Shown in pieces: positions 12,013 through 23,274 of a stretch of 64,000 nucleotides of DNA; position 1 is the stretch's first letter, and each line of letters starts with the position of its first letter. Below the pieces are notes generated by a model. It saw only the letters and a program-made list of their open reading frames with translations. It was not told the origin of the DNA and searched no databases. The translations under genes were made by a program, and so were the position numbers. This DNA is from Centroberyx gerrardi (Eukaryota; Chordata; Actinopteri; Beryciformes; Berycidae), in contig NC_136019.1 of assembly GCF_048128805.1 (NCBI RefSeq), forward strand, positions 16,851,381 through 16,915,380. The letters are read 5' to 3'.

Positions 12013-12180
12013 TTTCCAACGATGTATTTGGTTTAGCTCTACGACAAAATTTTAATTTTCACATTTCAGGGACACAAGCCATCCCAGGCCTAGTTTCACA
12101 GAGCACTTTGAAAGCCCAATATATAAAATGAAGCTTTTTGTTTCTTTGTCGTAGAGCTAAACCAAATACATCGTTGGAAA
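12013..12180. mobile_element. Small foldback element with perfect 36-bp inverted repeats
   Basis: Bases 12,013-12,048 are the exact reverse complement of 12,145-12,180 (arm core ATGTATTTGGTTTAGCTC), separated by 96 bp. Perfect arms suggest a young insertion or gene conversion between arms. No reading frame and no clear target-site duplication were seen. Confidence 0.6.
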
Positions 12181-12599
12181 GGTCTCGACCTGGAGAGTAA
12201 CATATGTCAGTATGAAGATTCTACATGGCTCCTGCTTTGAAATACTGACCTTTGAACCTTGACCTCAGTGTATGTTTGAAGGCTTATAATTCAGCAACAA
12301 AAGGGGTTACAGACATGGGACCAACTGTTATAGAGAATTCTTGACCTCAGCTATCATGTGAGTATAGTCAACAACTGGGGCACTGTTAAATATGGGTAAA
12401 ATATGGTTAAAATTAATTTTCACCCATTTAACAATTAGATATTTAAAATCTGATTACACAAATGTGTTTACCATCCCCTTAAACTCCTCAGTGTACTTTC
12501 AATTCAGTATTTACAACTTCCAATTCTAGGAAAAACACTAATATTTTTAAAAAACTACAATTCCCTAGAGCCGCGCCATGCAGCTTGATACAAATCAAC

Positions 12600-12996
12600 C
12601 CACAGTTGTAGTTCTTCCAGTTTGCAAATTAGGGTTGTAAATCTAGGGTTGTAAAAAGATATATCTACTGAATATCTAGTACAGCCGAACTAGTAATTAC
12701 ACTGCATCTAAGAAAAAGTAAAGATGTTGGTTTATTTCAGATATTTCAGCCAAAACAGGAGTCACACACACACGTTGGATGACGTGGCTCACGGAAGGGC
12801 ATTGTGGGTGGACTTGACGCGTTCGAATCCTGTTTTGGCTAAAATATCTGAAATAAACCAACCACCTTTACTTTTTCTTAACATAGATCACCTAGATGCA
12901 GTGTAATTATTAGTTCGGCTGTACTAGATATTTGATATATTCAGTAGATATATCTTTTTACGACCACTTTGCAAACTGGAAGAACTACAACTGTGG
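12600..12996. mobile_element. 397-bp palindromic MITE-like element with a tRNA-like loop
   Basis: Arms of about 160 bp face each other, starting CCACAGTTGTAGTTCTTCC and ending in its inverse. Within the unpaired middle (about 12,765-12,830) GTGGCTCACGGAAGGGC resembles a Pol III A box, and GCGTTCGAATCC is a consensus B box, at about tRNA spacing. The 60-residue reading frame here runs through the arms and is not a gene. Confidence 0.6.
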
Positions 12997-13438
12997 TTTC
13001 AGCGATAGCAGCGTACATAGCAACCACCATAGCAACGGTAAAAAAGCCTGAATGAATCTTCATAATAACTAACAAACTAAACATCATATACATTCACTGA
13101 ACAAAGATTATGAAAATAAAATGCACATTTCTCGCTAGAAATGTTATCAAAACGCACTTTAATGCCGAAACTATCTTAAAATATTGCATTTTCCACTGAG
13201 AATAAAAGGAATGTCAGCCATTTTTTTTTTCGCTGCAGAGAGAAACTTGACAGTCACGTGAAGTGGACGCAGACCAATGTAGCCAGTCCCTGCGATGATC
13301 CAGCTTACCAATAGATGATAACAGCCTACTGAGCCAATTAGGAGGTAGAGTAGGGCCATACTACCTCAAATATATGGTCCCGATGACAACTGATAACGGC
13401 CATTTAATCGGCTGATAACATCCGAAGTGGGTGTGGCA

Positions 13439-13535
13439 GACCGTTATCTTTTCAGGAGGGAGAGGCTGTGTGAAAAATAAAATGAAAAGCCTTCATTCCA
13501 AACTGGAAATTCAAGTTCTCTCTGTACATGTCTGC
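13439..13535 (-). pseudogene. Inverted scrap of the VLIG-like gene (intron 3 / exon 4 junction)
   Basis: Read on the minus strand, this matches the junction ahead of exon 4 in copies A-C: the intron end (AATGAAGGCTTTTCATTTT), an AG acceptor (TTTTTCACACAG) and then CCTCTCCCTCCTG and AAAAGATAACGGTCT before similarity stops. Only about 27 exon bases remain. It lies in opposite orientation to the array, so it records an inverted or rearranged extra copy. Confidence 0.65.
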
Positions 13536-13539
13536 ACAA

Positions 13540-14705
13540 CAAGGGCGGATATTTCATTTCACTGTTGGGGGAGACAATAAACAGAAAAATTTCTCAAGAG
13601 CAATTCCTGAAGGGGACACCAAAGGTGCCGCCAAAAGTACTGTTGTATTAAATGTATATAGAGGTCCATTATGAAACATTTCCATAAGCACTTCATTCCT
13701 TTCTTATGAAGATTTTATCAAATTGCCTTTGATATTACTGGGGTCTTTCTACTTGGCGTTTCGGTGCACTGAAAAATGATCGGATGTCTGTTTTTCTTTT
13801 CTCTGCCATTTTAACTGACTGGCTGACAAATAGACACACACACACACACACCCCACACACACACACAGCATGCAGGTTATTTACAGTAGTAGGTGAGATG
13901 CAACACCTATTAACTGAACTAAAGCTAATATATGCCTAATTAGATTTAGTTTTCCCAAAAAAGCAGATCTCTAATGTTTTGCTGTCAATGTGTAAAAGTC
14001 CAGAACGCTATGAAGCCTGTCAGAAACTTACTTCAGGTCTTTTTTAAGAATTAAGTCTTCATTTATTTCCAAAATTATAAACAAAATTACATAGTGGCAG
14101 CCATTTTACATTCAGTAAGAAAAAAAGAATAAACTTAGAACCTAATTACGTAGGGTAAGTTAATCTTAGATAGCCTATTATATTATAGAAATATTACTGT
14201 TACCATCTACAAAAGATCATTTTGGTATGAAAACCCGCATTTTAATTTAACCAAGTATCCTGTATCATAAATACATGTCTGGCATTTGTAACAAACCAAA
14301 CCGCTTGAAAATCGGTCGAAAATTCAGCGAGTTATGACGATTTTAATTGTGGACAGACCTCCTGCCTCCATACACATACATGCATTAGGAGACGCGGCTC
14401 CGTGCCAACACGTTGACACACAAGATTCAACCGCGAGGTAACGGAGCGAACAAAAGGCAGGTAGGCAGTGGACCAAACCACTGTGAGGCATATGAGGGGG
14501 GGGGGGGGGGGGGGGGCGCAATCTTTAGAAACTTAAAAACGCATTGTTTTGCGTCTATAATTAGCACAAGTGCTTTCAATGCATATTATTATATTATTTA
14601 AAATTATATAGTTATGTTTACAATGATATATTGAGGGGGACAATTCTCTGTTTTTCCCAGGAAGGGGGGGTCCGGACCCCCCTGTCCCCCCTGTAATTTC
14701 CGCCC
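13540..14705. mobile_element. Probable non-autonomous DNA transposon with degenerate terminal inverted repeats
   Basis: The left edge (GCACAACAAGGGCGGATATTT, then a GGGGGAGACAAT stretch) is mirrored at the right by GGGGGACAATTC, then AATTTCCGCCCATGCTGCAC. The interior has no convincing reading frame and includes a (CA)n run (13,834-13,867) and a 22-G run (14,495-14,516). Ends are imprecise and no family is assigned. Confidence 0.35.
14495..14516. repeat. Poly-G run of 22 bases
   Basis: An uninterrupted guanine homopolymer, unusual in this AT-leaning stretch. It could form G-quadruplex structure or could reflect sequencing uncertainty in run length. Confidence 0.7.
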
Positions 14706-15771
14706 ATGCTGCACAAGTAGGCTAATGAAAGATTGAAAACCTTTCAAATGTGCACAGCCACTCCCAAAGCAAAATCCAACTAGGGCGTGTTTTTGTTCGT
14801 CATTAAAATTGCAAAAAATGTATTTACAATCCTCATTTTTTTTTATTTTGAAAACGCAGGTCTTTAAAGCCCAAATATTTGGAAAAAATAATGGAAAGAT
14901 GAGACCATAGCATTTCCAGTACTTCAGAAATTTTAATTTAAAATCCCAACACCAGCCCATGCCCTTTCTGTATTTTTCTAATAGAAAAAACACATGAAAA
15001 TACAGGCAATAAAATGGTTAAAAGGCATATATAATGGATTTAATATGGCGCGTTTTGGCGCAGAGATCCAAAAAAAAATGAGAGGCGGAGGCGCGCCCGT
15101 GTGGCCCTGCAAAATGTTGTTCTGGTGCTGTTGCTTTGGTCTGAATCTGTGAGATAACCACGCCCCATTAATTTGAATATAACAGATGGAAATAAAAAGA
15201 GCTGGGAAATAAATGTGGCATTAGGAAATAAAAGTCCCCTGAAATAAATAAAAGTAGTCCTTTGAAAAACATGATTTTGAAACAAAAACCTATTTATTTA
15301 TTTATTGAACTATATTGACTCATTTATATATTTATATTTATTTATATATTTATATATTTATTGCCTCATTTATTTATTTCAGGATTTATTTCATAGCCAT
15401 ATTTATTTATTTCATTTAGGCATATTTATTTATTTATGTATTTATTTATTTATTTATTTAATATCGACTTAAATGGCATTCCATAAAGAGGAGGCCCGGC
15501 TTGCACTAGGTCTACCTAGTCTTGTTTTTGGTTCTGTGTCCATTGTAATCTATTAAGCCTACTGCCTAAATCAAAACTTTGTAAATCTCCGATGAATTTA
15601 GCAATGCGCACTGCCCAGTAACCATCAATAGAATGCAATAGAATGTATCAACGTGAATTCGCATTTTGTAGTTGTATATTTAGATGATGCACCGTGCAAC
15701 AGGTGTAAATATTGAACACAACGCTGGACTTAGGTAACCCCAGGAAAAAAACAATACAAACAACTTTTTAA
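14706..15771. other. Gene-free AT-rich spacer with a (TTTA)n tract
   Basis: No gene is seen. Bases 14,735-14,785 resemble one end of the repeat found at 23,275 (CAAATGTGC, then CCACTCCCAAAGCAAAA). A degenerate (TTTA)n microsatellite occupies roughly 15,288-15,460. Confidence 0.5.
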
Positions 15772-15793
15772 TTCTGGGAAACGAAACAGAAAG
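15772..15793 (+). promoter_or_regulatory. Composite GAS/ISRE-like interferon-response motif upstream of copy B
   Basis: TTCTGGGAA (15,772-15,780) matches the STAT/GAS consensus TTCNNNGAA. It overlaps GGGAAACGAAACAGAAAG, in which GAAACAGAAA (15,783-15,792) is a perfect GAAANNGAAA IRF/ISRE core. It lies about 1 kb upstream of the copy B leader exon, within flank shared with copy C. Function is inferred from motif match and from the known interferon inducibility of VLIGs. Confidence 0.45.
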
Positions 15794-16370
15794 TGGTTTA
15801 TCACCCAACAAAATAAAAGGAGCAGCAGGACAGCCCACATTATCGCATTATGCAGTGAGTGGTGAAATCCTTCGTCACCAGGACAGATAGTTTACAGGCC
15901 TAATGAGCGTTAAAAATATATGCTATGCTATTTTTACCATGGGCAAATCATCTGTTTTAATAAAGTATGTAGGCTACTACATCTTTGTCATTGTTTTTTC
16001 TAGCGCAAATACGTCCGCCTAACGAAGTAGAACTCAAAAGTCCTAATGTTTTTCTTACTTTGACCCAGCAAACTAACCGGTTAGCCTACATTGCATTCAG
16101 AAATAGTTTATAATCCTACCTGTGGTTTTATGTGTCCATGTTAGATTAACAAGGCTACTTTGTCCATATAAGGTTTACTACCCCAATGGCAGAAAATTGA
16201 CTGAATTCATGCTTTGTAATTTTGTGAATGTCAGCTCTATTCCCATAGCATTCCTATAGGGAATGCTATTGCGGTTCTCAATCGTGAGTTTATAGCAACC
16301 CTATCGAGCTTTATGGTTCGTTTTTTTTTTTTTTTACATCTCCTAGCTATGGCAGCGATAGGCAACAGTG

Positions 16371-16531
16371 TGCCATTGAGGGCCGAGAGTGTGCAAGTTT
16401 TCATTCCAACCAAACACTACTGCAGGTGATTTAACTGATTAGTTCCTTCTCTCAGGTTGTTAATCTGTAAAATCACCTGGTGTAGTTTTTGGTTGGAATG
16501 AAAACCTGCAGACTCTCGGCACTCGTGGCAT
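16371..16531. mobile_element. Palindromic MITE-like interspersed repeat
   Basis: The left half (TGCCATTGAGGGCCGAGAGT, then TTTTCATTCCAACCAAACAC) is mirrored by the right half (TTGGTTGGAATGAAAACCTG, then GACTCTCGGCACTCGTGGCA), with an internal GTGATTTAACTGATTAG block facing GTTAATCTGTAAAATCAC. A truncated relative is at 2368 and a diverged one at 48,715. Confidence 0.65.
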
Positions 16532-16750
16532 ATGGTTACTTAGCTACCCCTGCTCTATAGTATTACTATAGGCTAGTATTTTCTGTGGTTGGTCTAGTAG
16601 GCTGCATGATATTTTAAAATCTTTCTATGATATCTGTATATTATCAATAGTAGGCTACTAAGGGAGGAGGCGGTCTAACTGGCTTGTTGCTCATTATCCC
16701 CAGTGAGAAATACTTCAAATAACCTGAGGTTGGACCTGGACCAAGAGTGG

Positions 16751-18670
16751 GACAGCTGAGAGTCCACCCACAATGAATAGCTCAGATGAGGAGGTAAGAG
16801 GAGGTAAAATCCAAATATATACTCATGTGAGGTAACGACAGTATGGGATTATGAATTGATTCATTTCACTTGAACATGCATTTTTCTTTCACCAATGTTT
16901 GATGTATATTTCACCTGACCTACACCTGCAACACACAGACAGAGAGTTTGTACATCAGAGACTCCAACACTGCTCGGGTTGAGGGACTCCATCCTGGGAC
17001 TGACTATACTTTCAGCATCAGAAGGGTTGCAGAAAGTAGAAATCAAAGCAATGCAACCTCTATATCGGTCTTTACTGGTAAATATGTAAAATATTGTTAT
17101 CTAGATTTTTGTTTCTTGAAATCAATTCAAATTGCTCTGCATCTGTCCTGAAGTAGATAAACTACTACAGCATTTCCTCAATATCTTTCCTCAGTATTAT
17201 CCTCATAACTCACAGCAGTTTATACTTACAATGATGTATACTATCAATTTATGTCATACAGATTTATGTGACACTTAAAAGGTGGTAGACTGTATTTCTG
17301 AGTGAAAAAAAAAAGTGGGTAAAGTGATTGTACCTTCCACTACTTCCTTGATTCTTGACAATCAAACATCACTCTAAAATGCAGACATGCATAGAGGGAA
17401 CATTAATTTCCAGTTTGGAGTGAAGGCATTTTATTTTATTTTTCACAGAGCCTCTCCCTCCTGAGAAGATAACGGTCTATCAGGTCAGCACTGACTCAGT
17501 GTCTCTGAGTTGGGACACCTCTGCTGGTGAAGTGGGAGGTTACATCGTGACCTGTTGCTGTGAAGGAGAAACTGTCCAGGAGCTGACAACAGACACCAAT
17601 AGCCTGACGTTCAGCAGCCTGAGTCCAGGGGTGAAATACTCCTTCTACGTTTCAACACGACTGAAGAACGGAACACTAAACAAGCCTGCTGTGACATCTG
17701 CTCACACAAGTAAGTTATTTTCATGCTAATAATACTATTACTGCTACTACTAATACTTTGATAATATAATTATTTATAATTTAATAATGAAATTTTGTTT
17801 AGCGCTTTTTATAAGACGTGCAAAGTGCTTTAAGAAAGCAACACTTCATAAAAGCCAATTAGATAAGTATGAAAAATACCACACACTTTAAAACAGGATA
17901 AATAATAAACAAGGTTAAAACAAGTACAAGCTTGTTTAGATTTTAGACCCAAAATCCGAAATAAATGTAATTTTGAACAAATTTTGTATTGTCACTGCAA
18001 ATGATTTGTAGATCAACAATTGTTTAGGAGATCTTTTCACTTTACCTCATTATATGGTGCTGATGAACAGTGGGTTGGGTGTGTAAATCAGGCAGAATGC
18101 AAAATGCCCTAAGTGTCTCATTGCCAGAGATCACTGGTTACATCAGGCTACCTTGCAAATGTTGGCCTATAATTCAATTAATTGCGGATTTATACTTTAG
18201 AAACTTAAAACACTAATGAAAATGGGTTTAAAATATTCTTGGTTATCTTCATATTCACAGAGACACACTTGAAGAGCTTTTTGGAAGATCTGGGGTTGGA
18301 GCAGCACTACACAGAGAAGCTATCACTGAGCACAGTACTTCAGATTGATGAGAAGACCTTTGCTGATGAATCTGCTAAGTGTCATTCAGATCTTCCATGG
18401 TGTTTTCTGAAGAAGTTAATGATGGTTAATGTGACAGCTAGGAATGTGAAGTGTACATCAGTATGTGAGTCAAACTGTGATGCTTCCTCTGGGAATACAG
18501 ATTTAGATCTTGATAATCTGGTCAACAGTCCAAACTCAGGTGACATGTTAAACCCCTTAGGCATTAAATACAGGCCCTTGACTCCAGAGTCACACAGATC
18601 ATGCATCACAGATGCATCAGTAGTACACTTAAATCAAAATAAATGCTTTCAAAAAAGAAAATGCTTGTAG
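16751..18670 (+). pseudogene. VLIG-like gene copy B, truncated pseudogene
   Basis: Remnants follow the order of copy A. Exon 1 (to about 16,793) has lost its first ATG (ACAGCT), leaving only an internal Met. Exon 2 and the first half of exon 3 are deleted, exon 3 resuming at about 16,927 and ending at a normal donor (17,077). Exon 4 is whole (17,449-17,709). Exon 5 starts at 18,261 but after AACCCCTTAGGCATTA (about 18,565) jumps into sequence that in copies A and C lies beyond the 3' UTR. Compared with copy A this removes about 6.2 kb, including the GTPase domain. The frame then runs through flank DNA and stops at 18,670. No functional VLIG can be made. Confidence 0.85.
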
Positions 18671-19575
18671 TGCGCTTGATTTAAAGTGTCTAGAACAGCC
18701 CCAGAACCAGCAATGAAACCATCACTTTTAAGGCAACTTAAATCAAACAGATGGTAGGCCTATAGTTTTTAAACTGTAAATTTGTAAATCCAGTGGAAAC
18801 TACTGTAGCCAGAGCAAATACGACCTGTGATGTTATGAAGCTGTTTGTGCCCTCTGTCATGTGGGAGCTGGGATGGAGATGAATCTCTGCTACGCTGACT
18901 GCTTTTCCTGGTGAGGAATCATGATGCTACAGGATGCCCACATGATGATGGACAACTTTGGACCAAAATGGACTGAAGAAATCAAGAGGAGAAACTTTCT
19001 AATTCCATGAAAAGACTTCAAACTTCGAGCCGGTGCCATTTTTTCAAACTGCACCTGTTGTCTTCTGTTGTCACAAAGTATTTCATTCATTCACTCAAAG
19101 AACAAACAAACAAAAAAAACAAACAAGAAACTTAATATTTACAAATATTTTGTCTGTTTGTTTCTTACACTTAAAAATGTACAGTTTTGATCCTCTTCTA
19201 GATGTTGCATGTCTGTCTCTCTCCTGCCACCTAGTGTGGTTTTCCTTCACAGATCCAGTTTCCTCAGAGTGGGCAGGCTACAGTGAATCTGTCACTATGG
19301 CGCCCTCTAGTGTTAGCTTATAAAATAGACAAGGAAAAGAACAGACCAAACTAAATACCTTTTGTTGCTGTTTTCACCTCCGGAGGTGTCATTGTAGTTG
19401 TATTGTGGTGGTGAAGTTTCCTTCACAGCCTCCCACTGCCTTCTTATTCACAGGAGTGAGTATAAAAGGGTTCGTATGGATCTGATGGGACGTAACAGAC
19501 TAGCAGGGTAGACTCCTGGCAAACATTGTGGATAGCAAGATGGCCATGCCTTTGAATGTCTTTGTTTATGAGATA
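18565..19575. repeat. 3' duplicon flank, copy B version
   Basis: This matches the flanks at 11,184-11,870 and 36,412-37,407, with shared blocks CTTGACTCCAGAGTCACACA and CACCTCCGGAGGTGTCATTG. It is joined directly to the broken exon 5 of copy B. Short reading frames here are not genes. Confidence 0.75.
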
Positions 19576-20479
19576 CTTTAACCAGGAACAGTGTTTAAAA
19601 TGATGAAATAAAAATAAAGAATTTACAAACCTGGTACAAGGAAAAGCTGTCAAAGTATTTTGATGTCAGTGAGTTAAAGAATATGCGACACAGATGGTTT
19701 AGATAGCTGACCATTCAGATACCAAAGGAGTGATCCAAAGTTCTATCACTCAGGTTCACAGTGTGTGGATGTAGACCAATGTGACATCATCATTGTGATG
19801 TGTGATCTTCCTGTCAAGACAAAGTCACCAAGGGGTGATACTGAAATATTATTATTATTATTATTGACCTACAAAATCTTTAGGTATACACAGACCGGAT
19901 GGCAAAGACCAGGTCACCTTTGGTCTTCAGCCTGAACTCTGTAAAGGCGAGGATGAGCTGAGCATCACTGACTGCTGCTCATAAGGGGCTAAAAGATCTG
20001 AGTTGTAGCTTGCAGTCAGAACTCACTGAGCCTTGATAGGCATTCATAAAATCTTGAAATCATTTCTAAAACTAACTTATGGAGGTTGTCAAAAAAGTTT
20101 TTAAACTGTTTTTAAATTTCAGAAACCTATAATAAATTTACAAATACCTTTAATTCAACACTTAATAAGTTCAAACCAGTGTCCATACTCTCAGAGCTCT
20201 CTGTTGTAGTGTGTTATGGTATAGAGTATCATGGTAATGCTGAGGTCTAAGGAGGATTGTTTCAGATGTGATATATTGCAAGCTTTGGGTAAATTCAATG
20301 CAATTACTTGCACTGCAGATGGTTCCTGAAAAAGAGAGCATTGCTCTCAGTGAAACTCCCCCAGAATAAATAAAGGTGAAAAAAAAACAACAACCAAGAA
20401 AGAGTGATCGTCTAGTGGAAGAGATGCAAAAGAATAGCTGTCTTCATTTGTTCAGAGACCTGCCATAAAGTTTCATAGA
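19576..20479. other. Gene-free spacer between copies B and C
   Basis: No reading frame, RNA gene or recognisable element was identified. A short ATT trinucleotide tract is at about 19,848-19,865. Confidence 0.5.
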
Positions 20480-20652
20480 CGCAGTTTAACAGGAATAAGC
20501 CTCAGCAAGGTTCCCCGGATTCCTGCAGGTGGCGTCTGCATGTAGAAGAAGTGGCTGCAGTCTCTGAAGCTGTTCGACACACTTGCGCCCACCAGAGTGG
20601 TCGCCATCAGCAGGGGGAAGGACAGGAGGCAGCCCCGAAACAGATGCATCTT
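20480..20652 (-). pseudogene. ENDOD1-like signal-peptide exon fragment
   Basis: On the minus strand an ATG at about 20,650 opens MHLFRGCLLSFPLLMATTLV, a good signal peptide, followed by SFRDCSHFFYMQTPPAGI. The C..FFY..TPPAG pattern matches the start of endonuclease domain-containing 1 protein (human ENDOD1 has a closely similar FFYAGTPPAG), a secreted DNA/RNA non-specific endonuclease-fold family. Similarity ends within about 10 codons and a stop follows; no downstream catalytic exon is seen at lower coordinates. It is either an isolated relic or a first exon whose partner was lost. Confidence 0.5.
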
Positions 20653-21041
20653 CACACAGCTGAAGACATGAGGATGACGAGGATAGCCATTATAAGATAC
20701 CAGGTTATTTCCTCATTACAAGTGGTTCTCCATTTCCAGTCACACGCCAATATAAGTAGTTTAGATTAAATTAGCTATGTATACAGTATCTGTTTAATAT
20801 GAACACTGAACTAATGCACTAGTGGACAGTCTCTACAATCTACATCTGAAACAACACTGCTAAAATCTGGAATGTATAGATACGATATGTATATGTAGAG
20901 TGATACAGTATACAGTATATACTCTACTATTTATATCTTACACTGTTCCTTTGCTCTGTATGTGAGGTCCTGTTGTCCTTTTGGATTGTCTCTGTCTGCA
21001 CCAATGTCAATAATTTCAGTATTTGGAAGATAATTCAAACT

Positions 21042-22246
21042 ATGTCAACTAGCAGATGATACAGCAGTTTTATAGAAATAGATAGAAATGAGGTTGTTAA
21101 ATCTGTCGTGTATTGAATGTTCTAACGTGTCAGGACAAATAATTGTACATGCTGTGCAGATGAAGCTACTGTGAAGTGTGATTTTGGGCTGTACATTATT
21201 ATATATGAAAATAATAGTTGATAACAGCTGTAACTGAGAATAATAGACACTTAAATTTACAGTGTCATTTATTTGGAATAAATTGTTTAACTGCATATTC
21301 TATGGATTTTAGAGGGAAAATTATCCAAAAGGAATTTTTAATGTAATCAGACATGAATAAATGGAAGTACTCCAGTGGTTTGCCATGTAATCTGTATGAG
21401 TTACACTTTGACAGTAAATTTCCCAACCCTGTACATGTTGATGCACATCAGAGCTACTACAGTTTATCTTCATTCAGTTGGTGACAGAGACAGACAGTGT
21501 CTTCACTATCTTACCATCATCACCTGACTGTAAGAGTACAGGCTGATATGGCAGGTAAGCAATTCTATCTTCAGACTAATGTTTGACAAAAAAATATGCA
21601 TGTTTGAAATTATAATCATTTTATGTGTTTTGATGAGTTTGTTTTGATTAGAATAATGTTTTGGGTCTTGCTTAGTTTGGGATTTTATTATTTGTAGCAA
21701 CTAAGTCATTCTTCCTTCACCTGTTCAAAGTGATTATTGTCTGTTCTACAAAAGTATCTCTTACAAACTTCATTGCCCCTCATAATGAAGACGCATTTGT
21801 TTGATCGTAGTTTGTTTATTACATCATCATTACGTTACTCTGAGGTATCAAAAGGCACACCTATTACATCCAGCAACAACTTTATGTCAGAACCTATGAG
21901 TCAATTTGTTGACCATTTCATTAAATACATTGTTAAACACTAGCGTCTTATCTTGCTGACACAAGAGATCCGGATGTTGTCTGAGGTCACTATTCCTAAA
22001 GACGCTTTCCTAGTTTCATCCACCAATATACCTCATGAAGAAGGCTTAAATGCTGTCTTACTTTCTTGAACAACAACCATGTGAATTATTATTGGCCCTA
22101 CTTTGTCTTGAAGTCACATAATTTCATGTTTGATAGCAAATTCTAGTACTAACAAATCCAAGGGACAGCCATGGGGGCAAAAGTAGCCCCCATGGCTGTC
22201 CCCCTTTCCCTAGTTGCCCCCTTGTGTATCATCTGCTAGTTGACAT
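21042..22246 (+). mobile_element. Penelope-like retroelement relic between 22-bp perfect inverted repeats
   Basis: Bases 21,042-21,063 and 22,225-22,246 are exact inverse copies (ATGTCAACTAGCAGATGATA core). Between them, on the + strand and in broken frames, are KGTPITSSNNFMSEPMSQFV (about 21,849-21,908), IPHEEGL (about 22,030) and QIQGTAMGAKVAP (about 22,153-22,191). These correspond in order to reverse-transcriptase motifs of Penelope-like elements (the [R/T]PIVSS..EP.SQ, IPHEEGL and GTAMG blocks). Stops and frame changes make it inactive. The inverted repeats may be the edges of the insertion, but that is inference. Confidence 0.6.
22162..22202. repeat. Perfect 17-bp hairpin inside the RT relic
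   Basis: GGGACAGCCATGGGGGC is followed by a 7-base loop and its exact inverse. The left arm is the GTAMGA codons of the RT motif; the right arm is the same codons inverted, where the element should continue with different sequence. Confidence 0.7.
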
Positions 22247-23274
22247 TGTTTGAAATCTCTATTATTGGACAACCCTGTCTAATTGCCCGACTGATGTTGA
22301 ATCTTTGAGCTGTTCCTTTTGTCAACTTCACTGAACTTGAGCAGTCATTATGTATGTGAGGTGATCTTTGCACTGATGATGATGGTGACACTGTCCAAAT
22401 TTGATATCAAATGCTCTAACAACACAGTCATGTAGAAATAAAGCAGTGTGATATCAGAATATTGAGGGTTCACCTGCAAACGGGCCACACTGTGGACGAC
22501 CCCCTGACCTTTGTTATGAAGCACAGGAAGGAGAGCAGTGAGGTCGAAGTTCACACTCACATGTGCCTCCTCCCAATGAGCTGTGACTGGAATCCACCAG
22601 AAGAGGAAACATTACAGAAAGATCCTAACTGCAAAATCTAATCTCAATGAAGATTGCAATTTACACCTGGTGTCCTTTCTAAATGCAGTTAGGCTGTCCT
22701 AAAACAAAGATAAAATAATTAATTTAATGGATGAGACAGTTAACATAGGATTTAGGATTTGCTTTTGTAATGGAGAAAATGATATTTTCTTAACTGACTT
22801 TTGACATGAGCTAGGCAAGTATAATTGTATGTTGAAAATCCGTCTGCAGCCAGAGACGTAAAAGATTTTAATCTGCCTCGGAAACTATCCACTGCTTTGA
22901 CCATATATAATGATTAGATTCACATGAATTCCACAATATGTAGTTTCACATTCCTTTAAACGGAGTAAACTATGGTAACATGAGGTGCAGTGTCTCATGG
23001 GTTGAACTGTAGCTGTTAAAGACTTGCCCTGACCTGATGGAGCAGTTTATAGGACAGAGTGAAAAGTTAATCATTTTACTGCTGAGTGGCAGAACATCAA
23101 ATCACACAAAGTATCTCCAGTCTGCTGAAACCAGAACTGGTTTGAAATGATTACCACTATTGAATATGTGTGATTAATTAAACATGTAAGTTGAGAGGCT
23201 GTAATTAGTAAAATGTATACACGTGTTGCCCACAGTGGGATAAAAATATAATATAAGGTAATGCAGGATTTGAA
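22247..23274. other. Gene-free spacer
   Basis: No gene or recognisable element is seen. A reading frame on the minus strand (22,348-22,560) has no family-like features. Confidence 0.4.

Noticed and set aside
12780..12830. Possible tRNA gene
   Set aside because: A- and B-box words are present, but no acceptor stem or cloverleaf can be formed; better explained as the loop of a palindromic element.
21547..21556. ATGGCAG followed by GTAAGC, like a leader exon
   Set aside because: Only seven coding bases and no downstream exon can be linked to it; chance is likely.
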